Origin: Pseudomonadota bacterium
GTDB taxonomy: Bacteria > Myxococcota > Myxococcia > Myxococcales > Myxococcaceae
Length of the DNA: 64,000 bases
Direction of reading: 5' to 3'
NCBI GenBank assembly: GCA_023423535.1
Contig: JAFAFL010000125.1
Location: forward strand, 1 to 64,000
In this document: positions 43,344 through 51,656 of the stretch, piece by piece
How the letters are laid out: each line of letters opens with the position of its first letter
Numbering within the stretch: the first letter of the stretch is position 1
Notes under the pieces: generated by a model
Seen by the model: the letters and a program-made list of their open reading frames with translations, nothing else
Database searches by the model: none
What the model was told of the DNA's origin: nothing
Program-made: the position numbers and the translations under genes

Positions 43344-44338
43344 CGCGTCACCTCCGGCGCCGACAGGAAGCGCGCGATCGGATTGAAGATCTCGCGCTCC
43401 GCCTTCGACCCGTGCAGCAGCGACAGGTGCGTGTAGTCCTCCGAGAGGTAGTGGAGGATCGAGAGCACGCGCAGCTGCACCTTCGCTTCCGGAGCGACCT
43501 CCCGCAGCGGTGTGGCGGCCTCCGGGCTCGCCCAGTTGTTGCGCAGCGCGACGAGCTGCAGCGTGGGCCGGTCATAGGCGCGCAGCCGGTCGGTCAACGA
43601 ACGCGTCCCCACCATCAGCTCGCCCTTCGTCATCCACGCCGAGAGCTCACCCGCCGCGCGCGGCGAGAGATCATGAAACGCTTCACTCCGGAGCCGCGCG
43701 AGGGTCCGCTTCGGCACCCCGCCGTGCTTCGCAAAGAGGACCTCGAACGCTTCAGCCGATGCCGGATCCCGCGCGAGCGCCGCGAAACGACCTCCGCCTT
43801 CGAGCAACGCGGCCGCGTACACAGACGGAGGCACCGGCTCCACCGGCGTGGAGAGGGCGACGACGCGACGCACCCTCCCCTTCAGCTCCTCGCTGCACGC
43901 GCCCAGCGCCAGCGTCCCGCTCCATCCATGCACCACCAGATCGACCGGCCCCTCACGCTCCTGCGCGATCGCGGCGACGGCGGCCGGCAGATCGAAGCGC
44001 ACGACCTCCTCAAGGCCCCACCCCTCCGGCGTCTCCGACCTCCCGTGTCCTCTCGGCTCCAGCACGAACACGTCGCGGCCCTGCCTCGCGAGGAACGGCG
44101 CCAGGCCCTTCCCGTCCGAATCGAAGGCCTCGCGGCCCATGCCGAGATCCGGCACGAGCAATACAGCGGGTCCACTCGCCACACGCTTCGGCGCGTACCG
44201 ATAGAGCGCGAGCAACACGCCGTCTTCCGTTGCCACCCGCCGCCGCAGCACGCGCTGCTCTGCGGCAGAGGCAGGCCCGGGGACGATCACCGCCGCGACA
44301 CCGACCGCGAGGAGGACCGACACCGCGACGTTGCGCAT
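43340..44338 (-). CDS. Exported alpha/beta hydrolase
   Basis: A 332-residue hydrolase-fold protein with a signal peptide ending near PGPASA. The fold is seen in LLVPDLGMGREAFD and EPRGHGRSETPEG. The nucleophile position reads VVHGWSGTLALG, so the elbow is GWSGT. A late His candidate is in EDYTHLSLLHG. It pairs with the following lipoprotein hydrolase, with which it overlaps by GTGA, and follows the response regulator by a TGATG. Substrate unknown. Confidence 0.75.
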   Translation of the reverse strand: MRNVAVSVLLAVGVAAVIVPGPASAAEQRVLRRRVATEDGVLLALYRYAPKRVASGPAVLLVPDLGMGREAFDSDGKGLAPFLARQGRDVFVLEPRGHGRSETPEGWGLEEVVRFDLPAAVAAIAQEREGPVDLVVHGWSGTLALGACSEELKGRVRRVVALSTPVEPVPPSVYAAALLEGGGRFAALARDPASAEAFEVLFAKHGGVPKRTLARLRSEAFHDLSPRAAGELSAWMTKGELMVGTRSLTDRLRAYDRPTLQLVALRNNWASPEAATPLREVAPEAKVQLRVLSILHYLSEDYTHLSLLHGSKAEREIFNPIARFLSAPEVTR

Positions 44339-44997
44339 CACGTCTCCACCACCCCCGCCCGGATCGCGAGCACCACCGCCTCCACGTGCGACGAGACGCC
44401 CATCTTCCGGTACAGGTGCCCGAGGTGCGTGCGCACCGTGCGCCGCTCGATCGACATCACGCGCCCGACCTCTGCGTTGGAGAGCCCCTTGGCCACGTAG
44501 CGGAGGATCTCCAGCTCGAGCTCGGTGAGGCTCCACGGGTTCGAGGGCTTCGGCTCCGGCGGCTTCCCCAGCGACTGGAAGTAGTTCCAGAACCGCTTCG
44601 CGATGATCGGCTCGAGGACAGTGCCGCCCTCCATCACCTCGCGGATGCCGCTGCGGATCTTCTCCGGCCCCACGCGCTTCACGAGGTAGCCGGACGCGCC
44701 CGCCTGGATCGCCTCGTACACCTTCTGCTCGTCGTCGAAGGACGTGAGGATGAGCAGCTCCACCTCCGGCGCGCGCGGCTTCACCCGACGGGTGACCTCG
44801 ATGCCGTCGATGCCCGGCAGCTCCAGATCGAGCAGCACCACGTTCGGCCGCAGCTCGAGGATCTGCCTCACGCCGTCCTCGCCCTCGGCGCTGGTCCCGA
44901 CGATCTCCAGCTCCTCGAAGAGCTCCAGCGACTTCACCAGCGCGCGCATGAGCGCCGGCTGATCCTCGACGATGAAGACGCGCGTGCGTTCGGTCAC
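44338..44997 (-). CDS. NarL/LuxR-family response regulator
   Basis: A 219-residue DNA-binding regulator. The receiver has FIVEDQPALM, VVLLDLELPGIDG with the phospho-Asp, and Lys in GYLVKRVG. The LuxR-type HTH is SLTELELEILRYVAKGLSNA then RRTVRTHLGHLYRKMGV. No histidine kinase is in this operon; the gene directly upstream encodes a kinase-like protein that lacks catalytic residues. The start GTG at 44997 directly abuts the previous stop. Confidence 0.9.
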   Translation of the reverse strand: MTERTRVFIVEDQPALMRALVKSLELFEELEIVGTSAEGEDGVRQILELRPNVVLLDLELPGIDGIEVTRRVKPRAPEVELLILTSFDDEQKVYEAIQAGASGYLVKRVGPEKIRSGIREVMEGGTVLEPIIAKRFWNYFQSLGKPPEPKPSNPWSLTELELEILRYVAKGLSNAEVGRVMSIERRTVRTHLGHLYRKMGVSSHVEAVVLAIRAGVVET

Positions 44998-47004
44998 TCA
45001 GCGCCTCCGCGACTTCTCGAAGCGCTCCTGCACCGTCACCGTCTGGCCGGGCTCGAACCGCTTGGTGAACTCGCGCCGCTCGCCACTGCCCACCGCCACG
45101 ACCGCGACCTTGTGCGTGCCCGGCTCCACCTTCACCTTGCGCAGCGGCGTGTGCCCGCGGACCGCCTTGCCGTTGAGGTAGACCTTCGCGCGCACGTTCG
45201 AGGTCAGCGTGAGGAACGCGGGGCCGGTCTCGGCCTCTGCGCCCGAAGTTGAAGGATCATTCAACTCCTCACCCGGCTGGGGACGCGGCAGCGGCACCGG
45301 CACGTTCACCGTGCGTTCCGGCGTCGCCGGCGGTGGCTCGGGCGGCACAGGATTCTCGCCTTCGACCGCATGGGCCTCGGACGTCGAAGCCCCGGCTTCA
45401 CCTTCCGGCATCACGCCGCCGAACCGCCACACCAGCAGCGCGAGACAGAACACGCCCACCAGCGCGATCGCTCCGGCGATGGCGAGGAAGTGACGCTGAC
45501 GACGGCGCGTCTGTTCGAGCACCGGGCTGTCGGCTTCGCTCTTCGCGGAAGGCCGGGCGCGTGGATGAGAGACGGGCGGCGCGTTGCGGACCGTGTCGGC
45601 GAGGCTCGCCGAAACATGCGCCGCAGGGGCAGGCGCAGACGCCGCAACGCCCGATGGCGCGCTGGGGGCCATTTGCCTGGGCTCCGGCGTGGAGGCGCGC
45701 AGCCGGACGCGGCTGACCACGCTGCGCTCGCCGTCGTCATCCTCGGTGTCGTTCGAGCGTCCGTACTCCTCGGACACCCGCACCCTCGCGCGCGCCGCGG
45801 GAGGACGTGCGGGCACCGCAGTCGAGTTCCCCGTCCCCATCGCGGGCCTGCGCTTCACCGGCGCCTCACCCGGCGGCGCCTCCCACGAGGTCACCTGGGC
45901 GGGAACATCGGGTTCGGCGGCGGGCACTTCGTCGAGCGTGTTCGCGCTGGACGGCTCCTCCACCGACGGCTCGAAGCCTCCCACCGCGGGCATGGCGCCA
46001 TGGGTGAACGACGGGCGCACCGCGATGAGCGAAGGCTCCTGGACACCCGCGGAGAGCGGAACGGCGGACGCGGTGAGCACGGCGCCCTCCACCGGGTCCA
46101 GCGAGAAGGCCCCGCCGAACGGAACCTCCGGCGAAGGCCCCGGCACGATCCCGGGCGGGAAGATGTCCCCCACCCACTTCGCCACGTCCGCGCGCGACGG
46201 CATCCCGCCCGACGCGGAGAGGAAGTTCCGGATCGCCTGCGCCATGTCGCTACAGGAGCGGAAGCGGCGCGCCGGCGCCTGCTCCAGCGCGCGCATGATG
46301 ATCGGATCGAGCCTCGCGTTGATCCGCCGGTCGAGCCTCGACGGCGGCGGCAGCGCGTCGTTGCGCGTGCTCACGGCCTTGCCCCGCGACGGCTCTCGCA
46401 ACGTGAGCAGCTCGTACGCGATCGCGCCGAGCGAAAAGATGTCCGACGAAGGCTCCGGAACCGCGCCCTGCAGAGCCTCCGGCGCGCGATAGGTCCCGCG
46501 GCCCCTCTGCGTGAACGCCTTCAGCTCCGGCACCGCCGCCAGCGCGGAGAGCGCGCCGAAGTCCGCCAGCGCCACGCGTCCATCCCGCCCGAGCACCACG
46601 TTGCCCGGAGTGATCGCGCCGTGCACCGTCTGCGCGTCGTGCGCCCGCTGCGCGCCGTCGAGCAGCTGCACCACCAGATAGAGCGCGAGCGGCGGCGGCA
46701 GCGGATGGACCTCGCGCGTGGCGAGCCGCTGCAGCGCCTGTCCCAGCGTGTAGCCGTCCAGCCACTCGCGGACGAGGGCGAGCCTGCCGCCGGTCATCCC
46801 CAGATCCACCGGCTGGATGATCGCGTCGCCCGCGGCGGAGGCGAGCTGCGCGCTCACGCCGGCAATGACCTGCGCGTAGCGGGCGTCGGAGGTCTTCGCG
46901 TGGAAGAGCTTGATCACCACGCGGTCGCGCTCGTCGCGCAGGCCCTCGTAGAGCTCGGCCAGCTCGCCCGTCTCGAGCCGTCCGGTGAGGCGATACCTCG
47001 GCAT
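44998..47004 (-). CDS. Serine/threonine kinase-like protein with PEGA domain, probably inactive
   Basis: A 668-residue membrane protein. Residues 1-260 form a protein kinase fold: VVIKLFHA holds Lys32 and ALADFGAL holds the DFG Asp. The catalytic loop is VHGAITPGNVV, so the HRD Asp is Ala130 and the usual Lys is Thr, and the Gly-rich loop is poor. A long disordered linker with Ser/Thr/Pro leads to a helix (about 504-528). A periplasmic PEGA domain follows (about 600-668, SNVRAKVYLNGKAVRGHTPL). The missing Asp suggests a pseudokinase. It is coupled by TGATG to the upstream zinc-ribbon gene. Confidence 0.8.
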   Translation of the reverse strand: MPRYRLTGRLETGELAELYEGLRDERDRVVIKLFHAKTSDARYAQVIAGVSAQLASAAGDAIIQPVDLGMTGGRLALVREWLDGYTLGQALQRLATREVHPLPPPLALYLVVQLLDGAQRAHDAQTVHGAITPGNVVLGRDGRVALADFGALSALAAVPELKAFTQRGRGTYRAPEALQGAVPEPSSDIFSLGAIAYELLTLREPSRGKAVSTRNDALPPPSRLDRRINARLDPIIMRALEQAPARRFRSCSDMAQAIRNFLSASGGMPSRADVAKWVGDIFPPGIVPGPSPEVPFGGAFSLDPVEGAVLTASAVPLSAGVQEPSLIAVRPSFTHGAMPAVGGFEPSVEEPSSANTLDEVPAAEPDVPAQVTSWEAPPGEAPVKRRPAMGTGNSTAVPARPPAARARVRVSEEYGRSNDTEDDDGERSVVSRVRLRASTPEPRQMAPSAPSGVAASAPAPAAHVSASLADTVRNAPPVSHPRARPSAKSEADSPVLEQTRRRQRHFLAIAGAIALVGVFCLALLVWRFGGVMPEGEAGASTSEAHAVEGENPVPPEPPPATPERTVNVPVPLPRPQPGEELNDPSTSGAEAETGPAFLTLTSNVRAKVYLNGKAVRGHTPLRKVKVEPGTHKVAVVAVGSGERREFTKRFEPGQTVTVQERFEKSRRR

Positions 47005-47336
47005 CAGCGTCCCCTGCCCCGTCCCGACCCCGCGCGCACCGGCACCATCCGCACCGCCGAGAACATGAACCCGCACCACACGCAGCTGTCCCCGCGCCGG
47101 CCCTTCGGAAGCTCCAGCGTGCAGCCGGGACACCGCGCCTTCGGACGCGTCCGCGCCGCGCGAAGCTGCTGGGCCGCAGCCGCCTGCTCGTCCCCCTGCC
47201 GGTTCTGCGCGTTGAGCACGCGCACCCGGGCCTCGAGCATCCTCACCGTGTCCTGGAGCGCGAGGATCTTCCGCTCGAGCTCGACGAACCGGTCTTCGGT
47301 CGCCGAGGGAGCGGAGGGCCCTTTACGAGAAGCCAT
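47004..47336 (-). CDS. Coiled-coil zinc-ribbon protein
   Basis: A 110-residue protein. An N-terminal coiled coil (ELERKILALQDTVRMLEARV) is followed by a four-Cys zinc ribbon (CPGC and CVWC, 17-20 residues apart). The tail is Arg/Gly-rich. The ATG at 47336 was chosen; another ATG at 47354 is possible. It heads the five-gene coupled unit and overlaps the kinase-like gene by one base. Family not recognised. Confidence 0.65.
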   Translation of the reverse strand: MASRKGPSAPSATEDRFVELERKILALQDTVRMLEARVRVLNAQNRQGDEQAAAAQQLRAARTRPKARCPGCTLELPKGRRGDSCVWCGFMFSAVRMVPVRAGSGRGRGR

Positions 47337-47475
47337 CGCCCTGCAGACTGCCATGCGATGTGGACCCCCCGCAAGAACGGGACGAGGCCGATCTTCCGGC
47401 CCCGCGCGCGTTTCGGAGGGCGATGCACCGGTGACGGGAAGAGGCCTGCTTGACCGGGTGGTTATACTGCCGGCC

Positions 47476-49155
47476 TTGGCACCCATTCTCCGACCCGACA
47501 GCCCCATCCCCGGTGGACCCTCTTCGCTTCACAGCGTCCACCGCAACGAACTGGATCGCAGCCGCGCGCTGGCCGCCGAACGCCGGGCGCAGACGCTCCT
47601 CGCCGATCCGGAACTCGCCCGCCTTCTGGAGCGCCAGCAGGACCGGCCGCAGCACGTGCGCGCGCGCCAGATCTTCGTCAACCGCAACCTCCGCCTCGGG
47701 CGGGTGGACCTCTGCGGCTTCGACATGGACTACACGCTGGCCATCTACCACATGCGCCGGATCGAGCAGCTCTCGTTCGACATGACGCTCGAGCGGCTCG
47801 TGCGCGACTACGGCTACAGCGCGGACGTGGGCGGCATCGCCTACGACCACCAGTTCGGCATGCGCGGGCTCATCGTGGACAAGGAGGCCGGCAACCTCAT
47901 CAAGATGGATCGCTACGGCTACGTGGGCCGCGCGTGGCACGGGCGCCGGGCGCTGGAGAAGGAGACCTGGCAGCGGCTCTACCGCGACCAGCAGGTCCGC
48001 AAGCGCGAGCCCCGCTACGCCTGGATCGACACGCTCTTCGCGCTCCCGGAGGCCTGCATGTTCGCGGGCATCATCGACCTGCTCGAGGGCCGCGGCGAGG
48101 CGGTGAACTACGCGAAGCTCTACGACGACATCCGCGAGGCGATCGACACCATCCACCGCGACAACTCGCTGAAGACGGAGATGCGCAAGGATCTGTCGCG
48201 CTACATCTTCAAGGACCCGGAGCTGGGGCCCGCGCTGCACAAGCTGCGGTCGGCGGGGAAGAAGCTCTTCATCCTCACCAACTCGCTGTGGGACTACACC
48301 GACGCGGTGATGGGCTACCTCCTCGACGGCGTGCTGCCCGAGTATCCCTCGTGGCGGAACTACTTCGACCTCGTGCTCACCGGCGCGCGGAAGCCGGACT
48401 TCTTCACCGCCGGCCAGCCCTTCATGGAGGTCGACGCGTCGAACGACCGCAACGAGCTGCTCGGCGAGGCGAAGACGCTCGAGCGCGGCAAGGTCTACCA
48501 GGGCGGCAACCTCCTCGACCTCGAGCGCATGGCGGGGATTGGCGGGGACGCGGTGCTCTACGTGGGCGACCACATCTACGGCGACATCGTGAAGTCGAAG
48601 AAGACCTCGCTGTGGCGCACCTGCATGATCGTCCAGGAGATCGAGGACGAGATCGCCTACACCGACCTGCGCCGCGAGGAGATCACCCGGCTGGCGGAGA
48701 TCGAGGGCGCCATGGAGCGGCTCGACGACGAGATCGCCGGACGGAAGGCGCAGCTCAACGCGCTGGAGCGCCGCCTGGAGCGCGAGGAGGACGCAGCCGA
48801 ACGTCCGGTGCTGGAGGAGGAGCGCCGCCGCGTGAAGGGCGAGCTGGAGCTGCTGCGCCGGTCGCTGAAGGAGGCCCAGACGCTCGCGAGGACCCTCGAG
48901 GAGGACGTCGAGAGCGGCTTCAACCCCTGGTGGGGCCTCATGTTCAAGGAGGGGAAGGAGAACTCGAAGTTCGGCGAGCAGGTCGAGAGCTACGCCTGCC
49001 TCTACACGAGCCGCGTTTCGAACTTCCTTCACTATTCCCCTGTCCACTACTTCCGCTCCCCGCGGGACACGATGCCCCACGAGCGCGCCGGTGCCATGTC
49101 AGGAAAGCTCGCAAGGAGCGGCGGCGAGGCTCCGCCCAAGGCAGTAGCCGAGTGA
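47476..49155 (+). CDS. HAD-IG family 5'-nucleotidase
   Basis: A 559-residue cytosolic nucleotidase of the HAD-IG group. The catalytic signature is CGFDMDYTLAIY with two Asp, followed by the conserved KEAGNLIKMDRYGYVGRA. Motif II Thr/Ser lies in KLFILTNSLWDYTD, and the late acidic motif is VLYVGDHIYGDIVK. A coiled-coil insert lies around residues 400-480. The frame begins TTG at 47476, matching the family start LAPILRPDSP; a GTG at 47458 is possible. Expected substrates are nucleoside monophosphates. Confidence 0.85.
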   Translation: MAPILRPDSPIPGGPSSLHSVHRNELDRSRALAAERRAQTLLADPELARLLERQQDRPQHVRARQIFVNRNLRLGRVDLCGFDMDYTLAIYHMRRIEQLSFDMTLERLVRDYGYSADVGGIAYDHQFGMRGLIVDKEAGNLIKMDRYGYVGRAWHGRRALEKETWQRLYRDQQVRKREPRYAWIDTLFALPEACMFAGIIDLLEGRGEAVNYAKLYDDIREAIDTIHRDNSLKTEMRKDLSRYIFKDPELGPALHKLRSAGKKLFILTNSLWDYTDAVMGYLLDGVLPEYPSWRNYFDLVLTGARKPDFFTAGQPFMEVDASNDRNELLGEAKTLERGKVYQGGNLLDLERMAGIGGDAVLYVGDHIYGDIVKSKKTSLWRTCMIVQEIEDEIAYTDLRREEITRLAEIEGAMERLDDEIAGRKAQLNALERRLEREEDAAERPVLEEERRRVKGELELLRRSLKEAQTLARTLEEDVESGFNPWWGLMFKEGKENSKFGEQVESYACLYTSRVSNFLHYSPVHYFRSPRDTMPHERAGAMSGKLARSGGEAPPKAVAE

Positions 49156-49291
49156 ATAGGCCCCTTTAGCCGCTTCCCCAAGGGGTAGCTTCCCCCCGGC
49201 GTGGCATCGCACGACACTGACGACGCTTCGCGTTGCACGTTGGTTCCTGCCGGGTGAGGGGCTTCACCGGGCAAACCTGGGGGTGGACAAA

Positions 49292-49957
49292 ATGGAAAAG
49301 TTGAACGGGACTCGGGATTCCGGGCGCAGGCTCGTGCGCCTGCAGATGGAGCCTGACGCGTTGGTGTTGTTCCAGCAGTCGCTCGAGGCGGCGGGCCTCC
49401 TCACCGAAGTCGCACATCCGGACGCGCAGGGCGAACCGGACGTGGCGGTCGTCGGGGTCCGCGCCGAGGACGGCACGGTGATGCTGGAGGCGTCGGTCCG
49501 GCAGTTGCCGGACACGCCCCACGTCGCCTGGAGCGCGTCGGGGGCGGCACACCTCATCGGGGCGTCGTTCCGGGCGGGCGCCAGCGCCTACGTCTGGGGC
49601 GAGGCGCGCGAGGTGGCCTCGGAGCTGACGCGGGCGGTGAAGGCGCTGCTGCAGGCCGCGCCGGAACCGAACTTCGTGGCGGCGGGGCAGTCGCCGTTCG
49701 ACGAGTTCCTGCCGCGGGCGCAGGCGCTGTCGCCGAGGGAGCGTGAGGTGCTCGGCTACATCGCGTCGGGGCTGGACAACCTGCAGATCGCCGCGCACCT
49801 CGGCGTGTGTGAGCGGACGGTGAAGTCGCACGTCACCGCGCTCTACCGGAAGCTCGCGCAGGAGAACCGCGCGCAGCTCGCGCTGTTCGGCGCCCGGCTG
49901 GGACTGGCCTTCAGGGTTCAGCCCACGTCCACGCGGGCCCAGGAGAGCACGCTGTAG
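49292..49957 (+). CDS. LuxR-type regulator with degenerate receiver
   Basis: A 221-residue DNA-binding protein. The C-terminal HTH is SPREREVLGYIASGLDNLQI and CERTVKSHVTALYRKLAQ. The N-terminal 120 residues have receiver-like alpha/beta spacing (DVAVVGVRAEDG, ASFRAGASAYVWG), but the phospho-Asp is not found, so it may act without phosphorylation. GTG at 49283 and ATG at 49292 are both possible starts; the ATG has GGGGGTGG at a better distance. Its end overlaps the convergent methyltransferase by 40 bases. Confidence 0.7.
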   Translation: MEKLNGTRDSGRRLVRLQMEPDALVLFQQSLEAAGLLTEVAHPDAQGEPDVAVVGVRAEDGTVMLEASVRQLPDTPHVAWSASGAAHLIGASFRAGASAYVWGEAREVASELTRAVKALLQAAPEPNFVAAGQSPFDEFLPRAQALSPREREVLGYIASGLDNLQIAAHLGVCERTVKSHVTALYRKLAQENRAQLALFGARLGLAFRVQPTSTRAQESTL

Positions 49958-50703
49958 CGGCGGGTGGGCAATGGGGTGAGGCCCAGCTTGCGAAGGTCGT
50001 CGGAGTACTTCGCCCCCTTCACCACCACCGCGCGCCGCGCCACCCGCTTCGCCGCCTCCAGCAGCTCCGGAGTCAACGGCGAGTGGTCGGCGTGACGCCG
50101 GAGCATCTCGAACGCGGGCTGCGCCTTCCCCGGGCGCCCGAACATCGGGTCGAAGAGCACGACGTCGAAGCTCGAAGGTGCGGCGCTGGCGAGGACCCCT
50201 CCCGCGTCCGCACACACGGTCTCGATCGCGCAGGCGCCCGGCAACGGGCCCAGCCGCCGGAGGCCACAGCTCACCACCGCATGCAGGGCCGGGCTCTTCT
50301 CCACGCCCACCACCCTCCCCTTCGGGCCCACCGCGCGCGAGGCCACCAGCGCGTCCTGGCCGAGGCCGAGGGTGCAGTCGAGAAGGCTCTCTCCTTCGCG
50401 CAGGAGCGCCGCCGACACGAGGTTGTCCTCGTCCCCGCGCTCGAACGCGAGCAGGCGCAGCGTCGCCATCCCCGGGCTCCAGCGGAAGTGACCTTCGCGG
50501 TCCCACAAGGACACGTGGTCGCGCTCGAAGACGAGCAGCGCGTCGCGATCTCCTTCCAACAGGCGGTGCAGGGCCGCCTTCGCGCGTCGCTCGACGAAGG
50601 GAAGTCCGAGACGGGCGGCGGCGGCGCGGGCCTCGGCGAGAATGCCCGCTTCGGGTGCGCCGCTGATCGTCACCCGGAGGCGGACGTCCGCGGGCGCGGT
50701 CAC
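49918..50703 (-). CDS. SAM-dependent methyltransferase (RsmJ-like)
   Basis: A 261-residue class I methyltransferase. The SAM-binding motif is LLDCTLGLGQDALVAS, near residue 110, and the catalytic-type motif VVLFDPMFGRPGKAQPAFEM resembles the DPMFP motif of RsmJ, which methylates guanine 1516 in 16S rRNA. The N-terminal half is diverged, so the exact target is not certain. The GTG at 50703 overlaps the upstream PhnD-like gene as GTGA. Confidence 0.75.
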   Translation of the reverse strand: MTAPADVRLRVTISGAPEAGILAEARAAAARLGLPFVERRAKAALHRLLEGDRDALLVFERDHVSLWDREGHFRWSPGMATLRLLAFERGDEDNLVSAALLREGESLLDCTLGLGQDALVASRAVGPKGRVVGVEKSPALHAVVSCGLRRLGPLPGACAIETVCADAGGVLASAAPSSFDVVLFDPMFGRPGKAQPAFEMLRRHADHSPLTPELLEAAKRVARRAVVVKGAKYSDDLRKLGLTPLPTRRYSVLSWARVDVG

Positions 50704-51656
50704 GGCCGGGCCACCAGCGCTTCGTCCACGCGCCGGACCTCGTCGTAGAGCGCAGCGTCGGCGGGGATGAAGCCGTTCACGTGCAGGGGACCGAGGACCG
50801 AACGTCCGCGGCCGTCGCGCACCGAGAGGGAGAGGAGCACCTCGCGCACGCGCTCCGCCACTTCGGGCGGGAGGCCTGGGCGGGCGCAGAAGACGTCCTT
50901 CGGCGCGCGGAGGGTCTTCGCCACGATGCGGAACTCGAGCGGGTCGATGCCGCGGGAGCGCTGCAGCGCCGGGAGCGCGCCTTGCCAGGTGGCGGTGGCG
51001 TCGAACTCGCCGCGGTGGACCGAGAGCAGCGCGGCCTCGTGGTTGCCGAGGAAGGCGGTCTCTCCGAAGAAGGTGTCGGGATCGAGGCCTCGCTGCAGAA
51101 GCAGCGCCCGCGGGTAGAGGTAGCCGGAGGTGGACGAGGGATCGACCCAGGCGAACCGCTTGCCGCGGAGCTCTTCGAGAGAGGTGAGCCCGCCCTCGGC
51201 GCGCACGACGATGTAGCCGGCGGAGGTGGCCGAGCCGTCGGCGATGAAGCTCACCAGCGGGGTGAGGCCCTCGTCCCTCCGCTGCGCGCGCACGTACGCG
51301 AGCGGGCTGAAGGAGCCGAGGTCCGCCTTGCCCTCGCGCAGAAGCCCGCCCACGTCGTCGTAGGAGCGCGTGGCCACGAGCTCCACCGGCACGCCGAGGC
51401 TCTCGGAGAGGAGCGCTGCCAGCGGCTCGTGCGAGCGCAGGAGCTGCTCCGGCTCCAGATAGGGCGTGGTGGCGAGCCTGAGCTTCGTGAAGCCTTCCGG
51501 CGGCTTCCACGTCGCGGCCTTCGCAGACGTGGGGGCGCCGGCATCGTGCGGCGGCGGGAGGGGTCCGGTGCGCGAGGCGCCGTCGGTGCAGGCCGCACCG
51601 AGCAGCGCCACCAGGGCTGCGGGTGCGAGCAGCAGCGCCCGCCCGCGCTGCCTCAC
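50700..51656 (-). CDS. PhnD-like solute-binding lipoprotein
   Basis: A 318-residue periplasmic binding protein of the phosphate/phosphonate type. The lipoprotein signal ends LLGAAC. The binding core includes LRLATTPYLEPEQL, KADLGSFSPLAYVRA, FAWVDPSSTSGYLYPRALL and GNHEAALLSVHRGEFDATAT. No ABC permease or ATPase is nearby. It is coupled to the upstream diguanylate cyclase (GTGA) and to the methyltransferase, so it may act as a periplasmic sensor instead of a transporter component. Ligand unknown. Confidence 0.8.
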   Translation of the reverse strand: MRQRGRALLLAPAALVALLGAACTDGASRTGPLPPPHDAGAPTSAKAATWKPPEGFTKLRLATTPYLEPEQLLRSHEPLAALLSESLGVPVELVATRSYDDVGGLLREGKADLGSFSPLAYVRAQRRDEGLTPLVSFIADGSATSAGYIVVRAEGGLTSLEELRGKRFAWVDPSSTSGYLYPRALLLQRGLDPDTFFGETAFLGNHEAALLSVHRGEFDATATWQGALPALQRSRGIDPLEFRIVAKTLRAPKDVFCARPGLPPEVAERVREVLLSLSVRDGRGRSVLGPLHVNGFIPADAALYDEVRRVDEALVARP

